The notes beneath the pieces are model-generated. The model worked only from the letters and a program-made list of their open reading frames with translations, ran no database searches and was not told the DNA's origin. From the NCBI GenBank assembly GCA_916610825.1, contig OU744448.1, forward strand, positions 848,501 to 912,500: a stretch of 64,000 bases of DNA. The letters are read 5' to 3'. The position numbers and the translations under genes are program-made. Of this stretch, positions 11,001-23,311 are shown piece after piece. How positions within the stretch are numbered: position 1 is the stretch's first letter; the number at the start of each line of letters is the position of its first letter. The DNA comes from Haliclystus octoradiatus. Its lineage: Eukaryota > Cnidaria > Staurozoa > Stauromedusae > Haliclystidae.

Positions 11001-13454
11001 TACGTCAATTTAAGTAGGAATCCTCCAATCCTAGATCGCAGAAGGCTATTGCAAATCAAGATGAAAATTGATAGATTTTATGATTCATTTTGTCTAAACT
11101 TCAGGAAAAAAAATTCAAAATAAAATACAGAAATGTCCTAGGAATCCAGAAGGATAATATTTGCTAGAGCCTCAGGGCAAGGAGGTACAAAAGCATGAAT
11201 CATCCTTCGAATGAATTCTGTTGCAGTCTCAGATCGAGCAATACTGTTTTGTTCTGACTTGCACAGTTGAACAATGATTAAGCTGTACTAGAGGGTACCA
11301 CATCTCAATTTAAGAAAAGACAAGTTGAGGGCAAAGAAATTGCTTATCAAATAACCCCAGAAAACAAAAGGTCATTTAATAGAATGTGAAATTAGACACA
11401 TTCTTTTATGCATTTCTTGTGAACAGTGTTCACGTTCATGAAGTATTTACCAACTGGTCAATGAAATTATTGAAATTTCTTTGCAGAGGAAATATTGGTT
11501 TTCATTCAACTGTAGCATGGTGAATAGTATCCAAATAAATTCTTCCCATTTGCTTCACATTCTCAAGGAGAAACATATTCTGTACTTAATTCTAATTTGC
11601 TTAGATATTCCATAAAAGTGCCAAAAATGTTTTAAAAATATATAACTTTGGTATTTATTCAACATTAGTCCACATAATAACTTACCGACTATAGTGAACA
11701 ATCGATGCGTCTATTTCTGGTAATTGCTTCAAAGCACCAAGGAGCTAAACAAAGAATCAAGATACGACGAAATAACAGCCATTGATCATGTGATCACTCA
11801 ATTACATACAATATAACTTCACCTACCTCTTTCTCGTTAAGAATATTCCTGTACTTTGTTTGACGCGATAAAATGACAACTTTGAACTTGTTTGACTGTG
11901 AAATTTCAAAACATAAAAATGGTGTTATCATAGATAGATAATGATGATAACCTCAAATTCAAAATATGGAACAAGTATAAATAGTTGAACATACGACAGG
12001 GCTATAACGTGATACATTCAAACGGTATAACACATGCTCTGAAAACGCACGAAAGAGACCACTCCCACTGCATCCAGATACCTGATGAATGGAAACAGAA
12101 GACATTAACATCCGACAGCACAATACAATCGAAATACGTAACTTTTCAACGAGTGCGCCATTTTTATATCAGTTCTAATAGTTCCCTGCTACAGTGTGAC
12201 AAAATTAATATTATCCCTTTCCAGGAGTGCCTGTAAAACCTGATGAAAAGTGTTCATGAATTTCACCAACAGTTCATGAACCGGTGCATGAATGTGAAAT
12301 TGCCCAAATCCCTACAAACACCACCCCACCTCATGAAAGTTTCATGAACATTTCATGAACTGTTCATGAAAAGTTCACAAGAACAAGAGCAGTTTAACTT
12401 CATGAGCACAAAGGGGAATCTAACATTTCTGATTCGTATTTACATCTGTAAGCATTTCCTTCAATTTTATAAATAAAAACAGGTACAAGAATCCATCTAA
12501 TCTTAATTTGAAATTTAACATGTGAAAAGTTTACTTCTAATGCAGAATGAAAACCATTTAAAACAAAACGTCTTCAGCAACAGCAAGGCTTGATAAAGAG
12601 AAGAGAACAATGAAAATGTCTTGATAAATGAAATAAACTCCCTGGGTATGTGCACCTCTTTTAATTATACAATGAGGACAGATGGTCAGCTTTTACTGCG
12701 TGTAGTCTTCTATTGGTAGCTTAAACAGATGCACAGTTTGCTAAATTAAATGTAAGAATGCACTAACCAGAGGCATGTTGTAGTATAATCCACGGATAAT
12801 TCTCGCTAACAACGGAAAGACAGCATCTTTGAAGCAAACCTGGACCAGATAAGAAGAAGATAAAACAATTTAACCATGTTTCAGTAGTTCATGAACAGTC
12901 AGTGTTTTATAGGTGTAGCAATCAAAGGCCAGAATCAATTTTATAAAGAGTGACCTTGTTTATTAATTGATTGCATCCCTATGAAAACAGTAATATAATG
13001 CTAAACGGCCCAACTTTCATGAACTTTTTATGAATGTTTGTAAAGTTCATGAACCATTCATAAACCATCTATGAACCAACAGTTCAGCAGGCTGATGTTA
13101 CAAACCAAACAAATTAATTTTTGCATGGTTTGTAAGTGTCATGGCTTGGCTATAACGACATTGAGTCCCAGCGAATACAACGGCGGTCAAACTGGAACTG
13201 ATTTATTATTCACATTGAAACACAGATATATTACATGATTCACATAGGGTGATGACGTTAATTACACATAGAATACAAGTTCACATATACAAGAGATAAC
13301 AGCTTGACGATTACAAATTACATTACACAACATCCCCATTCCAACTTTAAGGAGTGGCAATTATACTTTTACAAATTTTACCAAACGATTTCTGGCAATG
13401 TTTTAACCAACTTACAACTTAAGTAAATATTTTTTTAATTAATAACTAGACAAT

Positions 13455-13485
<31 letters not shown>

Positions 13486-16400
13486 TTATTCAGAACCTAT
13501 AAGTTGTACATAACTTTTTTTCAAAGGACTGATTAAAATGTGTTTGACGTGTCCAATTGAGGTGATTTAACTTGCTTGACTTATGTGCTTCTTTAGGCCC
13601 TATTAAGCAGATGTGGTTTAACTTGCTTTTCTTGTTTATCTTTGTGTTTCTTTTAAGCAGAGGTGGTTTAATGTGCTTACGCCTTCTTGTTGTTGTGTTT
13701 TTGATGGTGTCTGTTTGTGTTTCTTTTAAAATCAGAGGTGGTTTAACATGCTTCGTTGTTTCCAGATGATTACTTTAAACTTTAAGCATAGGTAATTTAA
13801 CGTGCTGTATCGATGATGTTAAAGCCCAATAAGGGACACCAAATTGTTGTATAGCAGGATTTGCTATAACGACTCTGAGTCCGAGCGAACACAACGACGG
13901 TCAAACTGGAACTGATTTAGTATTCACATTGAAACACAGATATATTACATTGATTCACATAGGGTGATGACGTTAATTACACATAGAATACAAGTTCACA
14001 TATACAAGAGATAACAGCTTGATGATTACAAATAATACATTACACAACAGTAAGGTTCATGAACTGTTCATGAGCTCTACAAATTTTTTACTTATGTGTA
14101 TAGTATCATATGAAGTCTGAATAATTTTGAAAATATGCAAAATCACATGTCCTGAAGATCGTCATAAAATTACTCTCAGCTAATACAGATACACTGATGC
14201 GTATTATCTCTCTCACCTGTTTCCCTTGGAATTCATTCAATCTTCTGATTGGATAATCACTAAATGCCTTCCATGTTTCAGCAAAGAAATCACCATATCC
14301 ATAATTGGACTGCAATTTGAAATATCACAGATAAAATCCACATCAGTCTGGGTACGGTCAAACCTGTTATAACATAACAATCCCCTCTATACAGCAACCA
14401 CCTTTCTATGGTGGTCAATTATCTACCTCTCATAGCTGGTTGTTAATACAGTTTCGCAGGTTGAACACAGATAATTGTGATAGATTAAAAATGTTTATGT
14501 CTCCAATAGGATAACAACATTCCGTTGGTGATGAAAAATGACGTTGACTAGTACTGATCCTTTGCGATAAAGCGATGTTTATAGAGACGACGGAGCTGAC
14601 ATATCAATGGATCACTTGAAAAGGTTTCCACATACAGGATAATGTAGCAAAGGACTCTAAGCAGTATATTTAGTGTATTGGGCATGTATGTAAATCTAAA
14701 CTTGAATCCAGCAAATGTGAATCATTGATTCTTCAGTTAACAATTATGATGTATACTCAGGATCGGCACGACATAAGTTAATGATGCAGATGAGAACCGT
14801 GTTATATGATACTATCATACTTTTCACCTTTGATGAACATTTTCTTTAACAATTCATGAATCAGTCATCAATCATTGAATACTTCATTGAATACTTCATT
14901 AATAGTTCATGAAAAAGTCATAAAAAGTGTGCCAATTTAATATTATAAATGATCAAATAATAGCTCCTGGGGTATTTATAATCATCATCATCATCGTTTC
15001 CGAAACCTGATGAGCTTTTTTCACAGGACTGATGATAATATCATATGGTGAAAGGATATAGTCTACATATATTAATGTGAGGTAAGAATTCAACAGTACC
15101 TGAGAAACTGGACACAAATGCATGGCCATATAGAAAGCATAAGAAATATATATATATATATATATATACCGTACATCAAAATGAGATTATGATAACATTG
15201 GGGGGCTATTAACATTCAGGTTTTACAGCGATATTTTCCAGCCTGATGAGCTCTTATGATGGGAGTTGAAACTCTTGAAGAATCTTTATTTCTGCAACTC
15301 ACCGTGTCCCACATAATAATGATAACATCTCGCGAAAAACTGCCGTTGATATGTTGTGACGCATAAAGATTGACAAAATCACAGAAATGATGATACATGT
15401 TTATACCTTAAAAATATAACGTATAGCGTAATGTAAAGCAAATATAACATAAAGCAAAACTTCATAATTAATAAATAGATATAGTTTTAGATTTTAGATT
15501 TATCAAAGCAGTCAATATGATGTCTAACAAAATGCATACATCTGATTACCTGCATCTAGTTTAATTAGAAATGTTGGCTTATCAAAAGAGATATCACACC
15601 AGTCAGGTGACTTTGAAGGCAGCCATGGTAACGATGAGAATGATTCCAACTCAGCAAACCTAAGAACATTCAAATGAAATATATGTCAATGGGGTGATTG
15701 AAAATGAGTAACACACTTGTGTCTCCGCATCTATCGTATACAGTTAATATAGTGCATTCTAGTAGATTACAATAAAAAATTAGTCACAGCATTGATTAGG
15801 GTTGCCTCTAAAAAGTTGATATACTGCAAAATTAGCGCCTGGATTGTTGTAGGTTCCTCTGGTTGAGGATACCACAATGATGGGTGAGATGGCACAGCAC
15901 ATTAATGCTACATCATCTGTTTGTTTATGAAAATAAACATTATGAAATGACTGCATTTCTTAAACAGGGTGTATGATTTCTATTCAGCCTTTCGAGTGTC
16001 ACATTGCATCTCAAGTGGATTAAACTCAAAGTAAGAATAGTGGATGACTTCATTATTGCTTTTGAATGTCAAAGAGCTACATTCAGATCAACATATACGC
16101 ACATTCTCTTACTTTTATGACGCAATCTCCAATTTCATGAAATTTTTACATTAACAGTATTACAAATGTATATGAACATATTTCAAAATAATTTGATTGT
16201 TGATTCAAGCATTTAGGAAATTTGATTTGCATTAAAAGGAGATTTCATGTAACGTACGTTTTGACAAATTAGATTCGGGGGCAAATTATAATTTATCTAT
16301 CTATTATTGTAGATAAAATATTGGGCAGACAACTATCTGTTTGTTTGTTTGTTTGTTTGTCTGTCTGTTTCACAACTATATGTACTAATTTTAGAGATGA

Positions 16401-19400
16401 GATGAACGTCATCATCATTATCATGCTTATTTATTTATAACCTCAAACTCAACTGCAGATCAAACTGGATAGATTGCCTCCTGATGATTGTCTTGGTGTG
16501 ATTATCGGAGTAGCAAAGATGTCTGTATGATTCTCTGACTATTATTATTATTCATAGTAAGACAACTTACGTCACATGTAAAGAATAAAATAAGTATACA
16601 ATTCAATGAAATTACACTGGATTGGAAAATAGATAAAATTTGTCTAAATATCTGATTGGCTTCGCTATTCTTAGATGCATTTGAATAAATATAGTAATAT
16701 TAAATTTGGATGAGTTGAAAAAAGACAGGACCAAGACGTACCAAGATTGAAGGGGGCTTTTGTTCCCTCCTTGTTCAGCTAACAATTTGGTTTTAAGATT
16801 GCAATGTCCACCAATGCTTCCTGATTTGAAAATATTTTCTTCAAACCTATCCATCAATATAAAATAGCATTAAATGGTTTGGACAGCTTGATCCTTTGTT
16901 CAATTATACATATTTGGAGAAGGAAACTTGTGAATTTAAGACGCATCGTTACGTAGGTTTAACGCAATTTCCCTTGCGAAAATAAGTTTATGAGTTAATG
17001 AACGTGAAATTGCCCAAAAGTTCATGAACATTTCATGAATTGTTCACAAACTTTTGGGCAATTTCAAGTTCATGAACCAGTTCATGAAGTGTTCATGAAC
17101 TCTTTGTGACTGTACATGAAGTTCATAAATTGTTCATGAACTGTGCATGAACTGTTCATGAACTCATGATTTTTTTTTCGCAGGTTGCGCACATATTACC
17201 GGTATTTGATATTTAATAAAACTGAATGTAATTAGTGTGTTCTTTGTCAGTAGTAGGGATGCACGAATCTTCTGTTGGCCGGAAAAAGTGCTGTGATTCC
17301 GGCCATGTTACCGAATCATCGAACCAGCCGGAACCATTTCCTTAGATTCGGCCAATTCTATGGTTCGGCCAATATACATTCTAGCATTACAATTTAAGAA
17401 AGATAATTGCAAAATAAACGTCTTGATCAACGAAGTACATATTCTATTATTAAATAACCAAAATCGTCGCATGTTTTTAGACCTCCGAGATTGATGTTTA
17501 TGAAAGAAAACGTATCAAATCTCGAAACGATCCACTACCAAAAAGCGCCATTTTGGATTCTACGAAAAATATTTCAACCAGAAACTTTAGATTTAGCGTT
17601 TTAAACTTTGATTTAAAGTTTTGCTTTATTACTGTATTTGGGAGATAATATTTGTATATAATTATAATAATTTACAGAAGTATTGTAATTGGCATGAGAA
17701 TTAAATATTGTAGAACTGTGAAGAGTTATACAACAAACAGAAATCCTTCTAAGCAATAAAAAACAATTGTTACTTTATGTCAACGCTATGTCGCTATTTT
17801 ATTACACATCTATTTATGCTATGTACGGACAGTTCAAGACCTATTATAAAGTACTTGAAACTTGTACATGTTTATATGAAAATAGCCGGACAATACAAAT
17901 GTTTAATTGTATTTAATATGAATATGAATATCATTTCCTACTTCGCAAGCAAGCAATGGTCAGTCAGAACGAAAAGTAAAACATGTTGTTGATAATGATG
18001 GCTTCATAAATGGAATAATGACATCCAGGCTATCCAATTTAACATGAAATTCCCCTACTGTAGAGTTCTAAATGGCGTGTTGTGGTTTGTGAAATTTTAA
18101 ATAACCGTAAACAAGCTCATCTAGTCAACACAAAATTTCCTAAAATTGTTTGAAGTTTTGCAGAATATTCGGCCGGAATTCCGGCAAACTTGACCGAACC
18201 TTCTGAATCCGGCAAGTGGCCGGAACATGGGTTCGGTGCATCCCTAGTCAGTAGTGCTTGAAGATCAGACTGTTTCAGATAAAATTATAAATGTAGAGAA
18301 TTAGAATTTGTATTTAGTCAAATAGTAGTAAAGAATTTAATATTTAAGAGTTATTATTAAAGTTATTTACGTCTCTTGTTTTGTATGCTGAACTGATGTT
18401 CTTTAAATCAAATATTCTGTCCGAAAGTTAAACTGAATCGGAGAGCCCGATAAAATAAGTTTAGTTTTCCAGTATACAAGACTGAAACATTAAAATAGTT
18501 TTACATTTTTAGTCTACATTACCAGTCACCTTTTTGAGTAATCAGCAAAACTGATATTTCTGAAATCCATATAAATATCTGTTGCATGACAGAAGCGCAT
18601 ATCTTTAACACATCGTAGTGAAGAATCACCCTGGAAACAAAACCGTAAAAGAGAGACAAAGTAATTGTCAATTAAGTGAGACGATAATAAGAAATTAGTC
18701 ACACAGTGGATTAGATTTAATTGTACATTTATAAATGTTTTTCTGTTTCAAAATTTGAATCTAAGATTTGATTTGTACATGTGTGTACATGTAGAAGCAT
18801 ATTGAATCAAGACCTCGTAATTACATTTCTACAGAAATTTGAGAATGCATGGATTAGAAAGCTTGGTTGACAATTGCAAAGTTTCATTATCTTTGAAATC
18901 AATTAAAGTTATAACTGCAAAATGGTAGTTATGCTCTAATCAGACCCAGACCTCACCTTTTTCTTGGGTGAACATATCTCCATGATTGAGTTACGCATTG
19001 ATTTGATGTATCCAAAGTCAGCCTGTTCCCAGAAGAGAGCAGAATGAGCTTCTTTCGTTCTGGCCCTTGATAAAAAAAAACATCCAAAAATGTTTCATCA
19101 AAACCTATACAGATACTACTGATCATATAACTTCAAGATGCAGTCAAACTGTCTGTAGAAGATACCTCTAGATATAGTCACCACATGCAGATAATGATCG
19201 TTATTGATAGGTTCAAATATGCTGGCATTACATACGGAGACCATCTATATATAGTGGTCAATTAATCTACAAATAGTCATTGATTACAAACAACCGTCAC
19301 TGTTGTCTTGCCAGAAGGGTTTTCTTTATTACATACAAATAAATATTTGAAATGTGGTTCCTTGTTGCATTTAAAGATAACAAATCAATGTTGTAGATGA

Positions 19401-20456
19401 AATGATAAAAAGGTTTTACGAAAGCTTGGAAATTTCAGAATAAATGATGATGATGATGATGATGATAAATGAAGATGATACAGTTCCTGCCTGCCTATTA
19501 TCAATGGATTCATGAATATGAACTTTAGCTAAGGGGTTAACAAGAGTGAATAACAGTCAATATTCTTCTACTTCTTATATAGTACTTAGACAAGAGATAT
19601 TTTGATAGACTTAGTTTTGCAATTTAATAATAATAGAAAAAATCTATCAAGAAGAATCTCCAGAGAACACCATAATTTCTATCAAAGTGAACCTGTATAT
19701 AACCCCTGCGAAAACAGTTCAGCAGTTCATGAACAGTTCATGAACAGTTCATGAACGTTAAATGGCCCCAAATTTTCATGAATTGTTCATGGACTGTCTG
19801 TGAGTGTTCATGAATTGTTCATGAACAGTTCATGAACAGTTCAGGAAAATTGGAGTCATTTAACGTTCATGAACTGTTCATGAACTCCTGAATTGTTTTT
19901 CACAGGGGAACAGCCACATATAAAGTATAAACAGGCTGACCCTTATAGGCAGGTGTCTTCTATAAAGGGGTGATTCTTATTGCATGTTTGATTAATATAT
20001 ACATACCATGCAGAATGTTCTATATGGCATTGGGGGTACGAGAAATAGTTTTGCTTTTTACATCCATCTTCGTATCCCCAACAATAATCAGAGGTGTCCT
20101 GTATAGCCAACATGAAGAAACAAAAATAAAAGCAACCATCTACGTCTCAGCAAATATGACGGTTAACAGTGATATCGTATATGTAGTCTAACCAAACACA
20201 CCTTGCAATTAACATCATCATTGAGGTTGCAGAAGTCAGTTGAGGACAGGCCGTTCTTGATCTCATGTTTATTAAATCTGAAGTAGTTCACATGAGATAA
20301 TGGTATGTCAACTTCACACACAAACCCATCCAAACTTTGATGTAGAATGATACACAAAGTTAACACTAACTGAAATATCAATACAACAATTACAAAACAG
20401 AGTAATAAGAGTATGATAGAGTTATTTCTAATCTTAAATACTGGCAGACCTTCCAA
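8038..20456 (-). CDS. EOGT: EGF-domain-specific O-linked GlcNAc transferase
   Basis: ER enzyme that adds GlcNAc to Ser/Thr of EGF repeats, as on Notch (family knowledge). Seventeen coding exons, phases all agreeing, about 532 residues (human 527): 20456-20202, 20098-20007, 19065-18957, 18630-18530, 16846-16742, 15659-15550, 15406-15303, 14309-14217, 12839-12768, 12081-11995, 11895-11827, 11744-11686, 10817-10790, 10708-10617, 9998-9951, 8503-8449, 8157-8038. Landmarks: [86 protein letters not shown]. Exon 13 is only 28 bp. The N-terminus has a membrane helix; an acceptor near 20370 (ATATTTCAG) leaves the true first exon open. The last exon ends KRIRGK with no HDEL-type tail, and GGAAA|GTAAGA could be a donor to an unseen exon. 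Confidence 0.92.
8903..9600. repeat. 65-bp tandem repeat, interrupted by a fold-back
   Basis: The unit beginning ATTAYCGATAAAGTACACAA recurs at 8903, 8968, 9033 and again at 9530. The copies at 8968 and 9033 are nearly identical. The fold-back at 9087-9484 splits the array, so it came in after the array had formed. Lies in an EOGT intron. Confidence 0.8.
9087..9484. mobile_element. Near-perfect fold-back element, arms about 189 bp
   Basis: Left arm about 9087-9275 and right arm about 9296-9484 are inverse copies with very few mismatches around a loop of about 20 bp. Each arm carries ATTGATTTGAATCAATCGAA followed by ACGTTGTTGTAATAAAA, a wording that resembles the 3' regions of some Penelope-like elements (from memory). 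Likely a young snap-back derivative. Confidence 0.7.
9640..9950 (+). mobile_element. 5'-truncated LINE, 3' end
   Basis: The + strand reads [20 protein letters not shown]...LFA then stop (about 9665-9789), the usual C-terminal end of a CR1/L2-type LINE second ORF, followed by a short 3' UTR ending ACAAATAAATCAT. A second copy lies at 5085-5292. Confidence 0.6.
10354..10514. mobile_element. pogo/Tigger-type MITE (reference copy)
   Basis: It is flanked by TA on both sides. The inverted ends are CAGTCAAATCTGTTATAACG and CAGTGAAACGTGTATATAAC (read inward). The interior repeats a roughly 20-bp word of the type GGTCACCTGTCTATAGTGGT in both directions. TA duplications and CAGT ends fit the Tc1/mariner-pogo group; there is no transposase. 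Confidence 0.65.
12237..12430. mobile_element. GTTCATGAAC-repeat element, copy 1
   Basis: Many copies of the 10-bp palindrome GTTCATGAAC and its variants are interleaved with short spacers. Related stretches lie at 12885-13090, 14820-14935, 16960-17190 and 19703-19908. It sits in an EOGT intron. Confidence 0.5.
13137..14049 (-). mobile_element. Short LTR element (TRIM-like fossil)
   Basis: Two direct repeats of about 200 bp (13137-13332 and 13845-14049), clearly alike by eye, flank an interior of about 510 bp. The element starts TG, ends CA and is flanked by a perfect 5-bp duplication GTAAG (13132-13136 and 14050-14054). Read on the minus strand, a purine-rich tract (GGAATGGGGA) precedes the 3' repeat and TTGGTGTCCC follows the 5' repeat, as expected for a polypurine tract and a primer site. 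The interior has no retroviral-type genes, so it looks like a non-coding, passive element of moderate age. An ATG-tailed LINE end and a GGTGGTTTAA minisatellite (about 13610-13800) lie inside it. Confidence 0.65.
13455..13560 (-). mobile_element. ATG-tailed LINE 3' end, copy 1
   Basis: A (CAT)n run is followed by TTATTCAGAACCTATAAGTT and TTTTCAAAGGACTGATTA. Read on minus this is a LINE 3' UTR ending in an (ATG)n tail; the parent copy is at 31214-32345. Confidence 0.6.
14350..14460. mobile_element. pogo-type MITE, decayed copy
   Basis: GTCAAACCTGTTATAACATA, CCTCTATACAGCAACCACCT, TATGGTGGTCAATTATCTAC and CTCATAGCTGGTTGTTAATA follow the order of the 10354-10514 copy. Confidence 0.55.
14976..15045 (-). 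mobile_element. ATG-tailed LINE 3' end, copy 2
   Basis: (ATC)n is followed by CCGAAACCTGATGAGC and TTTTTTCACAGGACTGATGA. Same family and orientation as the copy at 13455. Confidence 0.5.
15243..15272 (+). ncRNA. Hammerhead-like core, decayed
   Basis: CTGATGAG, a short stem-loop (GCTC...GAGT) and then GAAAC match the conserved parts of a hammerhead ribozyme, but the stem II closing pair is a wobble with an extra U, and I found no convincing stem III or cleavage site. Probably a remnant of a retroelement end; activity is unlikely. Confidence 0.25.
16960..17190. mobile_element. GTTCATGAAC-repeat element with inverted ends, copy 2
   Basis: The left end is CCCTTGCGAAAATAAGTTTA and the right end, read inward, is CCTGCGAAAAAAAAATCATG. 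The body is almost entirely variants of GTTCATGAAC, including the long inverted block GCCCAAAAGTTCATGAAC. Confidence 0.55.
17254..18246. mobile_element. Non-autonomous hAT transposon, 993 bp
   Basis: The inverted ends are TAGGGATGCACGAA and TTCGGTGCATCCCTA. A perfect 8-bp target duplication GTCAGTAG lies at 17246-17253 and 18247-18254. Subterminal regions are rich in GGCCGGAA and TTCCGGCC words, usual for hAT transposase binding sites. The centre is AT-rich with no transposase. It lies in an EOGT intron. Confidence 0.85.
19140..19290. mobile_element. pogo-type MITE, decayed copy
   Basis: It begins CAGTCAAACTGTCTGTAGAA and keeps TATATATAGTGGTCAATTAA. Diverged from the reference copy. Confidence 0.4.
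19703..19908. mobile_element. GTTCATGAAC-repeat element, best-defined copy
   Basis: The inverted ends are CCCCTGCGAAAACAGTTCAG and, read inward from the right, CCCCTGTGAAAAACAATTCA. Between them are about a dozen GTTCATGAAC-type palindromes. The flanks (CCTGTATATAA and CAGCCACATATAA) are parts of a pogo-type MITE, so this element appears to have inserted into one. Confidence 0.6.
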
Positions 20457-23311
20457 GTCTCACACTTTTACATAGCATCTCACAGTCTCACACATTTTCT
20501 TACTTCCTGTAAGGCAGATATCCACTCTTAAGTAAATGTATTGACTTTCTGAGTACGCTATATAAACTCTTTGGTATTAATGTTCAACAGCTTAATTTAT
20601 ACTCTGTTTGATTATTATGGGTGTTGTTTTTAAGTACAAGCACAAGCGTCGACATATGACTATCCAACATTTGTTGTTAATTTTTGCTTCTTTCCCTTTT
20701 GAATTGATCAATGACATCATACATAATTCTCACTATTTTAACAAGTTTCAGGTTAGATCTGATACCAGATTGAAAGCATTGCAATTTAGTAAAAATCCTA
20801 CGTAGGAAAGTGAGTTAGATATCATGTAGGCCTAAATAATTATAAAGCCGTATTTAGGCAGTCTTGCTTGAGCTTTGAGCCTTGAGCCTTCTACTTTGCA
20901 AATCTTTGCTTCAAAATGCACAGAAGATCAATATGTCATACCATGTTGTACCACTAACATTTGAATAATATTTCTTGATCATCATCAATTGAATCTTGAG
21001 TAAAAGATGTCGTTATTATTGATAATTTTGGGGAGTGCCTAAAAGGGAGTGCCTAAAACCCAGACCCAGATCCAGACTCAGACCCAGACCAGAGGCCTAA
21101 AACCCAGACTCAGACTCAGACCGGATTGATTTTAAAGTCTACTTTTCGTAGTGTAAACAGGAGAATCGTTTCTTAAATTTGACTCAAATCGATAGAGAAA
21201 CATTATATTATCATTTGTTGGTAAAATTTATGGTGATTAACGCAACAGGTTGATAGCAATGCAGTTCGGATTTCGGTCGATAAAAATGGATTAAACACAA
21301 ACCAGCCTAACTTTCGCAACGTCTCATACGAACATTCGACTTTAGATGAAAAGACCAATTAGGAAGGAATCGGACTTTCTTTTGGACTTATAGCAAATTA
21401 ACATCATTAATGGTGAAGAACTGAAGAAAATGAAAGCTTGGCTGTGATTATATACGAAGGACTTTTACAAGACAAACCTATCATAATCATCTACGATCGC
21501 CGCGATTTTGAATGTTTGTTTGGAACGCTGTGAATATGCGATAATGCGTATGGAAAAAAGGAACCTATATATTCGTTTAACTCAGGTATTATGAGTTTTA
21601 GCAGTTCGTCCAAGTGTGTTCTTGTTTATCATTTTCAAATTGATGTTGCCTAGTATTTTAAAGTAGTCAAAGATTGGGTTTACTCATAGCATTTCATGTT
21701 TTCGTTTGGTCGCCATTTTTGGAACTTTAACCCGACCCAGCGTCCGGTCTGAGATTTATTGATATAATGAACTACAGATCGAATAAAGGCAATTTAGCGT
21801 TTTGAAACTATTCATTTTGTTCTGTTCTCCTCATTCTTAATGTTGTGTTCTTGCCAATAATCCACTAAAGTCTGATATCTACCATTTTGTTTTGGTCTGG
21901 GTTTTCATCGACAATGACGTCAAAGCGTTTTGAATGTTCGTTTGAGTCGCTATGAATTTTAACGTCCTGTCTGAGAATTTCTTAGTAAAATATTTTAATG
22001 TAAAGGATAGCGACAAGAGAAAACTCTGAGAATTGCGACGTTTCGATATATCATATATCATTTTCAAGCGAAAGAGAATAAATTTAAAGTTTGACATGGT
22101 ACATATAGTATAAAAAATAATCTAATTTACATAATCTATTGTATAATAATAACAATGCAATTTTACGTACGGATACAAGACAAACAATGACTATTGTAAT
22201 TATACGGAAATACATTATGTGAATAATTTTGACTTCACTGAGTCAGTTTGCACGTTTAATGTGGGGTGCAACTCCCTGATGGCCAGCATCTCGTGTATTA
22301 GGCAATCAAATTTTGAGGCACACTTCCTGACAACAGTAAACAGGCTTTTCTCGTTTAAAACGCTACGTCCGTGACTTCTTAGATGTGCACCGACAGCCGA
22401 ATTAGTGGAGAGAAGCATGAGATCTGAGAGACACCGATCACCGAGATAGACGATATCGTAATTGAAAATGGTAAAGAAGCTCGATTCTCTGAATCAAAAC
22501 TCCCCATTGATTGATTGAGATTTGAGAACTCCAAATTGATGAGGCATAATGAACGAACTTGCCCTGAATTTTGGAATAAGTATGTATCCATTTCTATGAA
22601 TTTATTGATACGTGATCTGGAGGGCAGGGCAGTGTCTGTCCGCCTCATCTCATTAATTTCCATTATGAAGAAAGAACTTTGAACAGCCTTAAAAAGTGAG
22701 CCCAAAACAAAACCGAACAATTTAAATCTAAGTTACATTTTTACATGTTACAAGTTGAATATTAGATTCATTCCTACGATTGTAAGTTTCCAATTGACAG
22801 AAAGTTAGCCTACAGAAAGTCCGGCAGCAGGCTATAGGAGTATAGGAGACGCAACTGTAAATTGTAAATAGCCTAAATGTCAGTGTATTGATTATTTGAT
22901 TGATAAATACCATTGTATGCCTGCAAATATATATTTTGCAAATGAATAAATAAAATAAAACTCTTTCTGGTGCAACTCTCTCGACAGCCACAGGACCCTC
23001 TATTTCGAACTCCTACAACAGCATCTTTTGATCCGGGGTTTTGATATTCGGCATCATGTGGTAGTAACATGTCACGTGGTAACATGTACGCCAATCAATG
23101 CATTGCTATGAATGCTTCATATGATATACGTTCATCATCGACTTAAAATGTTCCAGTAGTTTTCATAATTATAAGAAGAGACATTTTCTAAAACAAGCAA
23201 TATATTTATTCGTGGAAGATTCCCGGGACGTGAAGCGACGTACTACTCTAATCAGCGAGACAAACACCAGAAGACTATCATTGAAAATATGATTATTAAT
23301 TCTTATATAAA
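20457..23311. other. Gap upstream of EOGT, downstream of the sulfotransferase
   Basis: No host gene is recognised. It holds the EOGT promoter side, a CCCAGACCCAGA-type simple-repeat patch at 21045-21120, a retroelement remnant at 21990-22418, and the 3' flank of the sulfotransferase with TTTATT (AATAAA on minus) at 23205. Confidence 0.5.
21990..22418 (-). mobile_element. Retroelement 3' end, probably Penelope-like, broken
   Basis: The minus strand ends in IHEMLAIRELHPTLNVQTDS followed by VKSKLFT and a stop, the recurring C-terminal signature of reverse-transcriptase elements with a GIY-YIG nuclease. Downstream is ATGATATATGATATATCGAA ACGTCG, resembling the 3' regions of that group. Only the end is present; it is a fossil. 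Confidence 0.4.

Noticed and set aside
11985-12236. Plus-strand open frame of 83 codons
   Set aside because: It is the antisense of EOGT exon 10 ([20 protein letters not shown] on minus) plus repeat sequence.
17777-17992. Open frame inside the hAT element as a transposase piece
   Set aside because: No hAT transposase motif; the region is AT-rich and the frame is short.
22379-22720. Minus-strand open frame of 113 codons
   Set aside because: No recognisable domain, biased composition, next to a retroelement remnant; likely chance.
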